A stretch of 64,000 nt of DNA from NCBI RefSeq assembly GCF_014697025.1, contig NZ_JACJRC010000003.1, forward strand, positions 371,008 through 435,007, given 5' to 3'. This document shows positions 56,035 through 64,000 of the stretch, one piece after another; position 1 is the stretch's first letter, and each line of letters opens with the position of its first letter. Source of the DNA: Alkalinema sp. FACHB-956 (GTDB lineage: Bacteria > Cyanobacteriota > Cyanobacteriia > Leptolyngbyales > Leptolyngbyaceae). The notes beneath the pieces are model-generated. The model made no database searches, was not told where the DNA came from, and saw nothing but the letters and a program-made list of their open reading frames with translations. The translations under genes were made by a program, and so were the position numbers.

Positions 56035-57303
56035 TTACTCCTGACCAGAGGGTCGAAACAGATTGGTTGCACTATTGCCCAACTCGCGGAAAAACAAAAG
56101 GAACCCTAAGACATCGCGAAAGGGCTGGGTAAAGACATTCAACGCATAGGTAATTCTGCCAACCAAGTTGCGGCCAATCACAATCACATCATTATCCTGC
56201 AGGGCAATATTTTGGGTCATGTCGCCCATGATGGCTTTTTTGCCATCCAGTTGAAAGGTAACGGCTTTCTGTTGCACGTTATCAAACCGTACAACGGCAA
56301 TCTTGCGCAGATTGGCCGCATCGGGATTGAGGCCCACCTTGGCCAAGGCATCGACAAACTTACTTCCGTTGGGCACAATCACCTCTCCCAATCCCCCCCG
56401 CGCATAGCTGAGCACGCGAATCGTTAGTTGGGGTTTGACCAAGGTCGATCGGGCCACAATACTGCGATCGTAATCCTGCAACTTATCCGGCTGCAACTTG
56501 GTAACTAGGATGACATCACCATCCTGCAAGCGGGCATCGGGCAGAGATGTTCCTGTCTTTAACGGCGTAAATAAATCCAAGGATTCTTCGATCGTGGTGC
56601 CATTGGGCATCGCTCGCCGCACCTTCACTTCCCGCAGATCCGCTTGATCGGTCGTGCCCCCCGCCGCTAGCAGCACAGAGGAAACGCGCTGGGGTTGATT
56701 GCCCAGGGGATATAACCCTGGTCGCACCACTTCCCCCGTAACAGTTACCTGAACAGCCCGCTGATTGGCCAGGGAGAGCAGGACGATCGGATTGATAATA
56801 TATCGGCTCACGGCTTGCTGTACCCGGGTCTGGGCTTCATCGATCGTCAGTCCTTGCAGTTCAATTTTGCCCAGCACGGGGTGGGTGATTTTGCCTTCTG
56901 GGTCGATCGCCGCTTGGAAGCTGAAATCCTGAAACCGTTGGACAAAGACGGATACCACATCCCCCGATCCCAGCCGATATTGGCCAAAAGTCGGAATGGC
57001 TGTAGAGTCTGCGGCAGGGGAACTCCCGGTTCCAGTCACGCTTTGGGGCAGGCTAGGAGCATCCGCCGGGGGCAATTCACCCCGATCGCGCAATCGTTGT
57101 CGCGCTTGTTCAACCAAATCCAGGGCAGTGGGTCGGCGATCGGGTTCTAGGGTAGGGGGTGGCGGCGTCTGGGCTAAACTGGGGCGCATCCAGGTACTCC
57201 CGGCCAGCACCCCTAGGGAAATTTGCAAAGTAGTGTGGAGACTCGCGATCGAGAGCGCAGTCCACCGAACGGAATGCCGAATTGGAGAAGGGGGCACAGC
57301 CAT
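56035..57303 (-). CDS. Wza-like polysaccharide export protein (Poly_export/SLBB)
   Basis: A 422-residue exported protein. After an N-terminal signal region (about 15-48) and a Pro-rich linker come the polysaccharide export domain (YRLGSGDVVSVFV, near residue 108, then GKITHPVLGKIELQGLT) and SLBB-type repeats (VTVTGEVVRPGLYPLG and LTIRVLSYARGGLGEVIV). The C-terminus is a short hydrophobic or amphipathic segment (VFTQPFRDVLGFLLFF), possibly an outer-membrane helix as in Wza. I use ATG 57303; a TTG five codons upstream is possible. It is followed after 48 bp by the Wzc-like gene. Confidence 0.9.
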   Translation of the reverse strand: MAVPPSPIRHSVRWTALSIASLHTTLQISLGVLAGSTWMRPSLAQTPPPPTLEPDRRPTALDLVEQARQRLRDRGELPPADAPSLPQSVTGTGSSPAADSTAIPTFGQYRLGSGDVVSVFVQRFQDFSFQAAIDPEGKITHPVLGKIELQGLTIDEAQTRVQQAVSRYIINPIVLLSLANQRAVQVTVTGEVVRPGLYPLGNQPQRVSSVLLAAGGTTDQADLREVKVRRAMPNGTTIEESLDLFTPLKTGTSLPDARLQDGDVILVTKLQPDKLQDYDRSIVARSTLVKPQLTIRVLSYARGGLGEVIVPNGSKFVDALAKVGLNPDAANLRKIAVVRFDNVQQKAVTFQLDGKKAIMGDMTQNIALQDNDVIVIGRNLVGRITYALNVFTQPFRDVLGFLLFFRELGNSATNLFRPSGQE

Positions 57304-57623
57304 GGGGTTCAAGGACAAAGGTTCAACAGCGCTGGCAGGGTGAAATAGGGAACTCAGGGCAACGGGAACTCAGGCAAGGGAACTCAGGGCAATCTCAAGC
57401 AAAGCGGGACACCATTTGGCCGGACGGCTGAGCCGCGAGGTACAGCCCTACGAACAGCAGGGATCATCAAGGATCCTGAGGTGACTTATAGCACAGGAGT
57501 CGGGAGAAATGGCACAGGAAATCATTTCCAGGAAGCTTTTCTCGCGTCAGCTTTTCTAGCGTCACAGGAAGCCTGCCATCATCCATTAGGCTGCCCTCCG
57601 GGACTCCAGGGGTAACTTCGATG

Positions 57624-57694
57624 ATCCACTGCTTAACCAATCCACTGCTTAACCAATCCACCACTCAAACTAATACAGCCTCAACTAATACAGC
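57624..57694. repeat. Two adjacent tandem duplications (16 bp and 15 bp)
   Basis: ATCCACTGCTTAACCA is perfectly duplicated at 57624-57655. Shortly after, ACTAATACAGC recurs at 15-bp spacing (57669 and 57684). Both lie in the gap between the exosortase-associated gene and the Wza-like gene. Confidence 0.9.
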
Positions 57695-57700
57695 AGCAGC

Positions 57701-58438
57701 CTAATCAGCGGCAGTAAACACGGTGTCCAGCAGCGTGCTCTGTATAGTCTTCCCGAGGGTTTCAATGCGATCGCGGTATTTACTCAAGTCATCCAAGGGT
57801 TCCATTTCCAGCAGGGCAGACACTGCCACCCAGGGCTGACGCTGACGATGCAATTGCGCCCAGCGATCGGCCATAAACCAACGGCTGGGGGTGGGATCTC
57901 CCCCCGTCGGCCAAGCATACCACTGCAATACCGCATAGGTTTGCTGCGGGTTCCAAGCGCGAAACAACTGGGCAGTGATCGGGATGGTTTGGGAAGGCGA
58001 GGTCGATCGGGAATCTGCCCCTGCAGGCACGGCAAACGAAAGGGATTGTTGGGAGTCGGTTTCCCATTGTTGCAGCCCATTCAGATCAGTCCATTCCACC
58101 TGCGGTTGATCCTTGGGGCCGTTTTGGGTAAACAGGAACAAAATTGCCGTATTCTTCTGAGCATCCTGGCTTTCCTGCACAGACCAGATGTGATCTCCCA
58201 GGGACAAGGTGCGCTGTTTCGTCATCTGCCAACCGGGTAGAGCTAATCCCTGTTGTCGCAGGGTTTTGAGTTGTTGCAACACAGTGATCGGTGGCGGAGA
58301 TTGCCAAAACCAACTGCCTTTGAGATAGCCCGGCAGGGCTCCTACGATCAGGAGAACGAGCAACAGCGCTAATAGACCCAAGCGAAAGACCGAGAGTGAC
58401 GATCTCCACTGGGTGGAAAGGGGAAGCGACATTTTCAT
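57701..58438 (-). CDS. Cyanoexosortase B system-associated protein
   Basis: A 245-residue protein with one N-terminal membrane helix (about 17-40) and a periplasmic domain of about 200 residues with LKTLRQQGLALPGWQ, HIWSVQE and NGPKDQPQVEWTDLNGLQ, which I recall as marks of the protein encoded next to cyanoexosortase B. It is the cyanobacterial counterpart of EpsI-like accessory proteins. No exosortase gene is visible in this window, so the partner must be elsewhere or absent. It is on the same strand as the Wza/Wzc pair, which fits the exosortase link with exopolysaccharide export. Confidence 0.72.
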   Translation of the reverse strand: MKMSLPLSTQWRSSLSVFRLGLLALLLVLLIVGALPGYLKGSWFWQSPPPITVLQQLKTLRQQGLALPGWQMTKQRTLSLGDHIWSVQESQDAQKNTAILFLFTQNGPKDQPQVEWTDLNGLQQWETDSQQSLSFAVPAGADSRSTSPSQTIPITAQLFRAWNPQQTYAVLQWYAWPTGGDPTPSRWFMADRWAQLHRQRQPWVAVSALLEMEPLDDLSKYRDRIETLGKTIQSTLLDTVFTAAD

Positions 58439-58511
58439 CTGCTAAGACAACCCACAAATCTAGAACACAGTCTAGCCCCTAGACTGCCCAAAATAGTTCT
58501 GTAAACTGCGT

Positions 58512-58550
58512 TTGTGCCGCTTATTTGTAACGCTTATTTGTGCCGCTTAG
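58512..58550. repeat. 13-bp tandem repeat, three copies, over a stop codon
   Basis: TTGTGCCGCTTAT, TTGTAACGCTTAT and TTGTGCCGCTTAG in a row. The last copy contains the stop codon (58547-58549) of the minus-strand MASE1 kinase. Confidence 0.9.
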
Positions 58551-60607
58551 TATTTTTCAAGATTCGTTCGCGGGTATTGATGCACCGGAATTTCAATCAT
58601 AAATTTGGTGCCTCTACCGGGGGTAGAGCTACACCAGAGCTGCCCCTGATGTTTTTCGGTAATGATTTGATAGCTGATTGAGAGTCCCAAACCCGTGCCT
58701 TTACCCACAGGTTTGGTGGTAAAAAAGGGGTCAAAAATGCGGGATTTGACATCTTCTGGAATGCCCACTCCATTATCTACAATTTCCACTTGAATGCGAT
58801 CGTTAGCGATGGCTCGCGTGGCAATCCAAATCCGTCGTAAGTGAGGTTTTTCATGGTCGTTAGCGGACTGGGCAATGGGTTCTTCCAAGGCATCGATCGC
58901 GTTGACCAATAGATTCATAAAAACTTGATTAATTTGGCTGGGATAGCATTCTACTAACGGCAAATCACCGTAATGCTTGACAATCTCAATATCTGGACGA
59001 TTGTGCTTACCAATGAAGCGGTGCTGTAGGATGAGAAGAGTATTCTCCAGCCCTTCATGGAGATTAACCGCTTTAAAGTCTGCTTCATCCAAGCGAGAAA
59101 AGTTGCGCAGGGATAGGATAATCTGCCGAATCCGATCGGTTCCGACATTCATTGATTGGAGGAGTTTGATCAAATCGGCTTGGAGAAAGGTGAAATGCAC
59201 TTCATCCAGCAGAATTTGTAGCGTTTGGGGAGGTTGTGGGTAATGGAGTTGATAGGCTTCAATGACTTGGAGTAAGTCTTTAACATAGCGCTCAATATAG
59301 GTCAGATTGCCATGAATAAAATTGACAGGGTTATTAATTTCATGGGCAATCCCAGCCACCATTTGTCCCAAGGCGGACATTTTTTCACTTTGCAGCATTT
59401 GCAATTGGGTTTGTTGCAACTTAGTCAGGGTTTGTTGCAACGTTTCATTCTTGAGATAGAGTTCCTCAGTCCGCTCTTGGACACGAATTTCTAAGGTTTC
59501 ATTGGTTTCAGCCAGTTGATCAAAGGCAACTCGCAACTTGGCTTCTGCTCGGGCCCGTTCCGCGATCGTGGCCGTCAGCACCAAAATGGTCAGGGTAATG
59601 ACGCCAATGAAAGCTTGCAATTGCATTAAAGAGTAATTCAAATCGGCCCGGACAAATCCACCCTTACCATTGACGGTTGCAATCACTGCGATCGCGGTCA
59701 CTACCCCCGTGAACAACGTCGCGCCCGGTTGCCCCAGACGAAATGCCGCCCAAATCAACAGGGGAATCAGCATAAATTCGAAGTGGTAGCCTCGGTCAAA
59801 GGCGACTCCACCAATCCCAGCAATTAAACCGAGTAAAACCGCTGGCTCCATGGTTCTCCAGAAGCTCAGCCAACGGAGCTTGGCAAAGAAAGCCTGGGGA
59901 GGGAGGGAGGATTGCGATGGATCTGAATTCAGTGGTGGAAACAGCCATTGACGAAGTTGCTGAAGAGGATGCTGAAAAGGAGATTGACTGTTCTGTAATA
60001 AATTCTTCCAGGAAAGTAGAATGGGTGTCACAATCCAAATGCCGGACACATTAGAAATCCACCAGATTAACCACACGGTGCCATAGGCAGGCCAGGGAAC
60101 TTTACCACTCAGCATTAGGCAGGTCACCCCAACGGTGGCATTCACCGATGGGCCTGCCATACCGGTCAAGAACAAAAAGCGAAAGACATCAGTCACCCGC
60201 TCCAAGGGATAGCGGCCCTTCGTGGCTTTCCGGAGTAACCAGCTCCCCAGTAGGGTTCCTAGAGTAGTCCCGATCGCGATGCCAATCACAGGCAGGGTGG
60301 ACATCAATAGTGCAGCGAGACTGGTCGTATCCCGAAAGGCCCAGAAATTGGCGAGGAATGACCCCAAACCCACTCCATAGGCTAGCCAATTGCCAAATAC
60401 CAGGACGGCTGCCACGGCAAGGCCATCGGGGGGCCACACAGGCGTGACATCCTGGGGCGTAGAGGCCAAATAGCGAGACAGCTCTGCGGTGGCATAGTAG
60501 GCGATCGCTAGGGCAACAATGGAGCCGAGTTTAATCAGAACACGGGAAAGTCCAGGGAATTTCAGTTGGCGCATTACTGGAGCAAAGGAGGGAGCAGCAG
60601 GGGACAT
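58547..60607 (-). CDS. MASE1-domain sensor histidine kinase
   Basis: A 686-residue membrane kinase. Residues about 20-345 form a MASE1 sensor with eight or more helices ([21 protein letters not shown] is typical). A coiled coil (about 350-410) follows, then a HisKA domain with [15 protein letters not shown] (near residue 419) and a HATPase domain ([31 protein letters not shown]). No receiver is attached and no response regulator gene adjoins it, so its partner is unknown. The signal sensed by MASE1 is not known. Start ATG 60607; ATG 12 codons in is an alternative. Confidence 0.92.
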   Translation of the reverse strand: MSPAAPSFAPVMRQLKFPGLSRVLIKLGSIVALAIAYYATAELSRYLASTPQDVTPVWPPDGLAVAAVLVFGNWLAYGVGLGSFLANFWAFRDTTSLAALLMSTLPVIGIAIGTTLGTLLGSWLLRKATKGRYPLERVTDVFRFLFLTGMAGPSVNATVGVTCLMLSGKVPWPAYGTVWLIWWISNVSGIWIVTPILLSWKNLLQNSQSPFQHPLQQLRQWLFPPLNSDPSQSSLPPQAFFAKLRWLSFWRTMEPAVLLGLIAGIGGVAFDRGYHFEFMLIPLLIWAAFRLGQPGATLFTGVVTAIAVIATVNGKGGFVRADLNYSLMQLQAFIGVITLTILVLTATIAERARAEAKLRVAFDQLAETNETLEIRVQERTEELYLKNETLQQTLTKLQQTQLQMLQSEKMSALGQMVAGIAHEINNPVNFIHGNLTYIERYVKDLLQVIEAYQLHYPQPPQTLQILLDEVHFTFLQADLIKLLQSMNVGTDRIRQIILSLRNFSRLDEADFKAVNLHEGLENTLLILQHRFIGKHNRPDIEIVKHYGDLPLVECYPSQINQVFMNLLVNAIDALEEPIAQSANDHEKPHLRRIWIATRAIANDRIQVEIVDNGVGIPEDVKSRIFDPFFTTKPVGKGTGLGLSISYQIITEKHQGQLWCSSTPGRGTKFMIEIPVHQYPRTNLEKY

Positions 60608-61095
60608 TCACACATACCAGTTCACCCATTAGAATGCCCCGTTGGGCATCAGAGTACAATACTTAGGCCCAGAACTCGATTTTGATGAGTAATTAGACTT
60701 ATATCCCCCAATATCCCCCAATCAGCCCGATCGACCTGAAATTCCCCGGCAATCCCCTTACCAGCATCCTCCAGAACCGCTAGAGGCTTCGATCAAGACC
60801 AATCAAGACCAATCGAGACTAAATTGAGACCATCTCTCAGGCCATTCGATCGAACTACAACGCCTCAGGCTGCAATTGTCACACGAACTGTCACACTCAA
60901 CGAATTGGCACACCCAACTGTCACAATCCCAGGGACTTCCCAAAAATCAGAGGGGCCGATCTCTATTGTTTCATCGGCATCCCAGACTTTCAGGACAAAA
61001 TGAGCCTGAGCCACCTGACAAACTGACCCAGGTTGGGGGGAATCCGCCCACTCCCGTCCGAAGGTACAGGTGTGCGCTACCGAGAGAAACATCCT
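60608..61095. other. Divergent intergenic region upstream of the HetZ-related gene
   Basis: About 490 bases between the MASE1 kinase and the HetZ-related gene, which diverge. It contains AATATCCCCC duplicated (about 60699-60718), AATCAAGACC-type repeats (60793-60832), and ACTGTCACA/GGCACACC fragments (60876-60925). Several of these could be protein-binding sites or just local duplications. No supported coding frame. Confidence 0.5.
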
Positions 61096-62346
61096 ATGAA
61101 CACCCAATTTGCTTCTGCTGCTGAACAACCATCAGGGCTCGCTGTCAACAGCACCTCCTCCAACCCCTCACCCACCACCTCCCAACGCAATGCTCAACTC
61201 GATGACCTGAACCAAAGCGATATCCAAAAGCTGGCTCAAATCCTAGTCTCCGAACTGACAACGGAACTGAACCTGAAAGCAACCGACGCGGTTCAAGCGA
61301 TCGCCCAACGGATCGCCATTGAAGTCGAACGGATTTGTAGCAAGAGCGATCGCATCCAAACCTCTGGCCAAGTCGGATCTTGGCGGTTAACCCTAGCGCG
61401 CTATCGCTTACAAAAATGCATTCACTTTTATCAACTGGGTTCTCGGCGCGGGCGGATTGATCTGCACAGCACCCTCAGCACCATGGTCTATCGCCCCATT
61501 TCCCCTGCCCATCTACAACTCAGCTTCCAAGCTCGCTACAACCTGATCGAGGACTTCCTGCAAGGGTTCTACACCGAATCGCTACGGGCCTTCCGTCGGG
61601 AAAATGCCTTGGAGGAAACCTACCAACCTAAAACGAAGCTGCAACTGGCGGAATACATGGCATTTACGGAACAGTATGCCAAGCGTCGCATCACATTACC
61701 GGGATGCCAAAGCCAACAGTTAGTGATTCTGCGGGCCCAACGGTTTGCCACTCGCCAACCCCAGGAAATTGCGGTGGATATTGAAACGGCAATGGAATCA
61801 GCAAAAGATTCGGAATCGGATGCCTACGGACGGTCTCCGGTATTGCAAATGATTCGGGAACAAATGGTTTCGGAAAAACAGGACAATGGGGAAGATTCCC
61901 TGCGCGATCGGGTCGTAACGGAATTGATCCAGTATTTAGAATCCCAAGATCAACAGGATTGCATCAACTATCTCACGCTGAAGTTACAGGATTTATCCGT
62001 ACCGGAAATCGATGAAATTTTGGGCCTGACCGCACGGCAGCGGGATTACCTGCAACAGCGCTTTAAGTACCATGTGGAAAAGTTTGCCATTTCCCACAAT
62101 TGGCAGTTGGTGCATGAGTGGCTGGGGGCCGATCTCGATCGTAACCTGGGTCTTTCACCCCAGCTTTGGCAGCAATTCCGTGCCAACCTCACCCCGGATC
62201 AACAACAACTCTTAGACTTCAAACAAACTGGCACTGAGGATAAGGTGATTGCGAAGTCGCTAAAATGCACGGAAAAACAGGTGCAGAAGCGCTGGGCAAA
62301 ACTGCTGGAAGCAGCCTGGGAAACTCGGAATCAACACACGAAATAG
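61096..62346 (+). CDS. HetZ-related protein
   Basis: A 416-residue protein matching the HetZ family of cyanobacteria: LTLARYRLQKCIHFYQLGSRRGRIDLHSTLS (about 105-135), IEDFLQGFYTESLRAFRREN, LAEYMAFTEQYAKRRI and a C-terminal region with two helix-turn-helix-like segments (VPEIDEILGLTARQRDYLQQRFKYH and DKVIAKSLKCTEKQVQKRW). HetZ is a DNA-binding regulator of early heterocyst differentiation in Anabaena; relatives occur in cyanobacteria without heterocysts with roles not established. ATG 61096 gives a normal N-terminus; the frame extends 21 codons upstream. It ends at a strong terminator and seems to be monocistronic. Confidence 0.8.
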   Translation: MNTQFASAAEQPSGLAVNSTSSNPSPTTSQRNAQLDDLNQSDIQKLAQILVSELTTELNLKATDAVQAIAQRIAIEVERICSKSDRIQTSGQVGSWRLTLARYRLQKCIHFYQLGSRRGRIDLHSTLSTMVYRPISPAHLQLSFQARYNLIEDFLQGFYTESLRAFRRENALEETYQPKTKLQLAEYMAFTEQYAKRRITLPGCQSQQLVILRAQRFATRQPQEIAVDIETAMESAKDSESDAYGRSPVLQMIREQMVSEKQDNGEDSLRDRVVTELIQYLESQDQQDCINYLTLKLQDLSVPEIDEILGLTARQRDYLQQRFKYHVEKFAISHNWQLVHEWLGADLDRNLGLSPQLWQQFRANLTPDQQQLLDFKQTGTEDKVIAKSLKCTEKQVQKRWAKLLEAAWETRNQHTK

Positions 62347-62410
62347 ATTTCTGTTCCCGGTTACATCATCTCTGTTTCTTGTTCTCTGTTTCATTCTATC
62401 GGTAGCACTA

Positions 62411-62437
62411 GGGCGGATCTCCGGATCTGCCTTTTTT
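62411..62437 (+). terminator. Rho-independent terminator after the HetZ-related gene
   Basis: GGCGGATC (62412-62419) pairs with GATCTGCC (62424-62431) with a 4-base loop and one G-T pair, followed by six T residues. It lies 65 bases past the stop codon. Confidence 0.85.
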
Positions 62438-62448
62438 ATTGCGTAAAG

Positions 62449-62484
62449 TATGGCGTCAAGCATGGCGTCAAGCATGGCATCAAG
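62449..62484. repeat. 12-bp tandem repeat, three copies
   Basis: TATGGCGTCAAG, CATGGCGTCAAG and CATGGCATCAAG in a row, just after the terminator of the HetZ-related gene. Confidence 0.9.
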
Positions 62485-62618
62485 TCGGGTGACCTGAAAG
62501 CAGATTGAGCCACCTTCATCACAAACCCTCGTGCATACCAGCCGTCTTCCCACCCATCGTTGCTGTTTCTTCTCATCAGTAGTTTAAGTTAAAGTGGTCT
62601 TAGCATCATCGAGACATC

Positions 62619-63251
62619 ATGACTCCCAATTCCTGGCACCAACTTCTCACCCAAAATCGCGCGATCGCAGTGATTCGAACGGCCCATTACGATCGCGGGT
62701 GGGGCATGGCCAATGCCGTTGCCCTGGGAGGAATGCGCTTAATCGAAGTCACCTGGGATAGCGATCGTGCACCTGAGTTGATTATGCGATTACGCGAGGC
62801 TCACCCCGATTGCGTCATTGGCACGGGAACGGTACTGACCGTAGAGGCGTTGGATAAAGCTGTAGCCGCCGGGGCAGAATTTGCCTTCTCGCCCTTCGCT
62901 GACCCCGAGATGATTGCTTTTGCCAATTCCAACGACATTCCCCTCGTACCTGGAGCTTTAACGCCGACGGAAATTCTACAGGCATGGCAGGCCGGGGCAA
63001 AAACGATTAAGGTCTTTCCTGTCAGTGCCCTCGGTGGGGCAAATTACATCCAAAGCTTGCAAGATCCCCTCAAAGGCATTCCCTTAATTCCCACAGGGGG
63101 CGTCACAATGAATAATGCCAAATCGATGCTGAAAGCTGGGGCGATCGCAGTGGGGCTAGCGGGGAGTTTGTTCCCGAAAAAGGCGATCGAAACAGGAGAT
63201 TGGGAGATTGTGCAGATGGTAGCTCGCCGTTTGGTGAAATTGCTGACTTAG
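62619..63251 (+). CDS. eda: KDPG/KHG aldolase family protein
   Basis: A 210-residue class I aldolase of the Eda family, cleaving 2-keto-3-deoxy-6-phosphogluconate (Entner-Doudoroff) or 4-hydroxy-2-oxoglutarate. The catalytic Glu is in LIEVTWDSDRA, the glycine-rich IGTGTVLT follows, and the Schiff-base lysine is in AKTIKVFPVSALGG (near residue 130); the phosphate site IPTGGVTMNNA is intact. Start ATG 62619. It is a single gene, convergent with sixA. Whether the KDPG or KHG reaction is the main one cannot be told. Confidence 0.9.
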   Translation: MTPNSWHQLLTQNRAIAVIRTAHYDRGWGMANAVALGGMRLIEVTWDSDRAPELIMRLREAHPDCVIGTGTVLTVEALDKAVAAGAEFAFSPFADPEMIAFANSNDIPLVPGALTPTEILQAWQAGAKTIKVFPVSALGGANYIQSLQDPLKGIPLIPTGGVTMNNAKSMLKAGAIAVGLAGSLFPKKAIETGDWEIVQMVARRLVKLLT

Positions 63252-63255
63252 CTTG

Positions 63256-63303
63256 TTCAACTGCAATGATTTTCAACCGCAATGATTTTCAACCGCAATG
63301 ATT
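63256..63303. repeat. 16-bp tandem repeat, three copies, after eda
   Basis: Three copies of TTCAAYYGCAATGATT, starting five bases after the eda stop codon. Confidence 0.92.
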
Positions 63304-63378
63304 TAACTGCACTGATTCAATTAACGACTGATTCAAGTGACGATCGTGGCAGTAATTCATCGAGTGACCAATTCGTGA

Positions 63379-63876
63379 TCACAATAATAATCGCGGTGGC
63401 GTTAACCAAAAGATTGTACCTTTGCCAACCAAAGCACCCGTTGTCGGTAATTCCAGCCCGATCGCGCCTGCTTTTTTAAGCACTAGTCGGTTGATGACTG
63501 ACCCAAACACCAACCGTTCGGCAGCTTGGCTGAGATCCGGTTCATGCCCCACGATCGCGATCGGTTTGGCAACGGATTGCCACGCCTGTAGGACTTCTAA
63601 CCAGTGGGTAAAATTCCCTTCTGGAGCCAAACAGTCCAGCAATTCCACATCAGTACTCATCCCCTCTTCCTGCAAAATTTCTGCCGTTTGTTTGGCTCGT
63701 AGGTAGGGACTGGTGAGGAGGCGATCGACCCGAACGTCCACCTCGTGCAGCCGACGGGCAATCTTCCGGGTCTTTTGAACCCCTTCTGGGGTCAGCGGAC
63801 GGGCTGCATCATCCGCATAATCCCCAAACTGACCCGCTAACCCGTGACGAATCAAATACAGCGAAAACGTAGACAT
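63379..63876 (-). CDS. sixA: Phosphohistidine phosphatase SixA
   Basis: A 165-residue histidine phosphatase. The phosphate-binding motif LIRHGLAG (residues 8-15), TSPYLRAKQTAEIL and the second catalytic histidine in IVGHEPDL (near residue 110) are present. SixA removes phosphate from histidine in Hpt or phosphotransferase proteins; in cyanobacteria its target is not known, and the Hpt domain of the hybrid kinase in this window is one candidate (inference). Start ATG 63876. Confidence 0.93.
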   Translation of the reverse strand: MSTFSLYLIRHGLAGQFGDYADDAARPLTPEGVQKTRKIARRLHEVDVRVDRLLTSPYLRAKQTAEILQEEGMSTDVELLDCLAPEGNFTHWLEVLQAWQSVAKPIAIVGHEPDLSQAAERLVFGSVINRLVLKKAGAIGLELPTTGALVGKGTIFWLTPPRLLL

Positions 63877-63942
63877 CGATCAATGCCCTGATTACAAAAA
63901 CTGCAAACTTATACCAAATTGATTTATCAATGCTACAGATCC

Positions 63943-63979
63943 GATCCCCCCTAGCCCCCCTTAAAAAGGGGGGAATTTA
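63943..63979. repeat. C-rich/G-rich inverted repeat, dispersed cyanobacterial type
   Basis: CCCCCCTT (63955-63962) and AAGGGGGG (63966-63973) form a perfect hairpin around AAA, preceded by a second C-run with CTAG. This is the form of a repeat that I recall as scattered between genes in many cyanobacterial genomes. The window ends shortly after. Confidence 0.8.
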
Positions 63980-64000
63980 GTCAAATTCTTTCAAAGTCCC

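Noticed and set aside
57848..58240. 130-codon frame opposite the exosortase-associated gene
   Set aside because: Low-complexity Gly/Arg-rich product, no start signal; the minus-strand gene explains the region.

Overview
The window comes from a cyanobacterial chromosome. Supporting marks are many HIP1-type GCGATCGC palindromes and typical cyanobacterial genes: a SigC-type sigma factor, FurA, a Ycf46-like ATPase, SasA with a KaiB-like sensor domain, a DUF2808 protein, a HetZ-related protein and a cyanoexosortase-associated protein. Gene content fits a filamentous or mat-forming lineage with much surface polysaccharide, but I cannot name a genus. I see no prophage, insertion sequence, CRISPR array or rRNA operon.

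Layout. 1-9.3 kb: an exported protein, a sugar aminotransferase, a small membrane protein, a CobA-HemD fusion, a CBS-GAF-GGDEF protein and an ABC-F ATPase. 9.5-15.4 kb: a signalling island made of a receiver-PP2C phosphatase, an RsbW-like kinase, a large hybrid kinase ending in Hpt, and a STAS protein. 15.6-23.9 kb: a polysaccharide locus with a cellulose-synthase-like GT2, three DUF3131 domains in two proteins and a predicted outer-membrane barrel. 24.5-33.8 kb: tRNA-Pro(CGG), lipA, gpsA, SH3 and peptidoglycan-binding proteins, sigC, furA and a Ycf46-like ATPase. 34.0-37.3 kb: the rpmH-rnpA-PH-yidC-jag-DUF177 cluster. 37.4-46.7 kb: DUF2808, pntAB, a GT39-like transferase, coaE, YbjN, tldD and a small HetZ-era regulator-like protein. 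47.7-53.7 kb: sasA, a GT4 glycosyltransferase, a cNMP / degenerate sigma-54-AAA / membrane iron-sulfur fusion and a NYN protein. 53.8-60.6 kb: Wzc-like and Wza-like export proteins, a cyanoexosortase B-associated protein and a MASE1 kinase. 61.1-64 kb: a HetZ-related protein, KDPG aldolase and SixA.

How the parts may work together (inference). The hybrid kinase/Hpt, receiver-PP2C, STAS and RsbW-like proteins form a complete phosphorelay-to-partner-switch route. It lies directly beside the GT2/DUF3131 polysaccharide locus and could control it. A second polysaccharide export locus lies at 53.8-58.4 kb.

Two signals stand out. One is the sigma-54-activator-like protein fused to a NapH/NosR-like membrane iron-sulfur module; its ATP-binding and sigma-54-contact motifs are gone. 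The other is a pervasive set of short tandem duplications (units 11-19 bp, two to four copies, each unit different), almost all between genes and several lying across stop codons.
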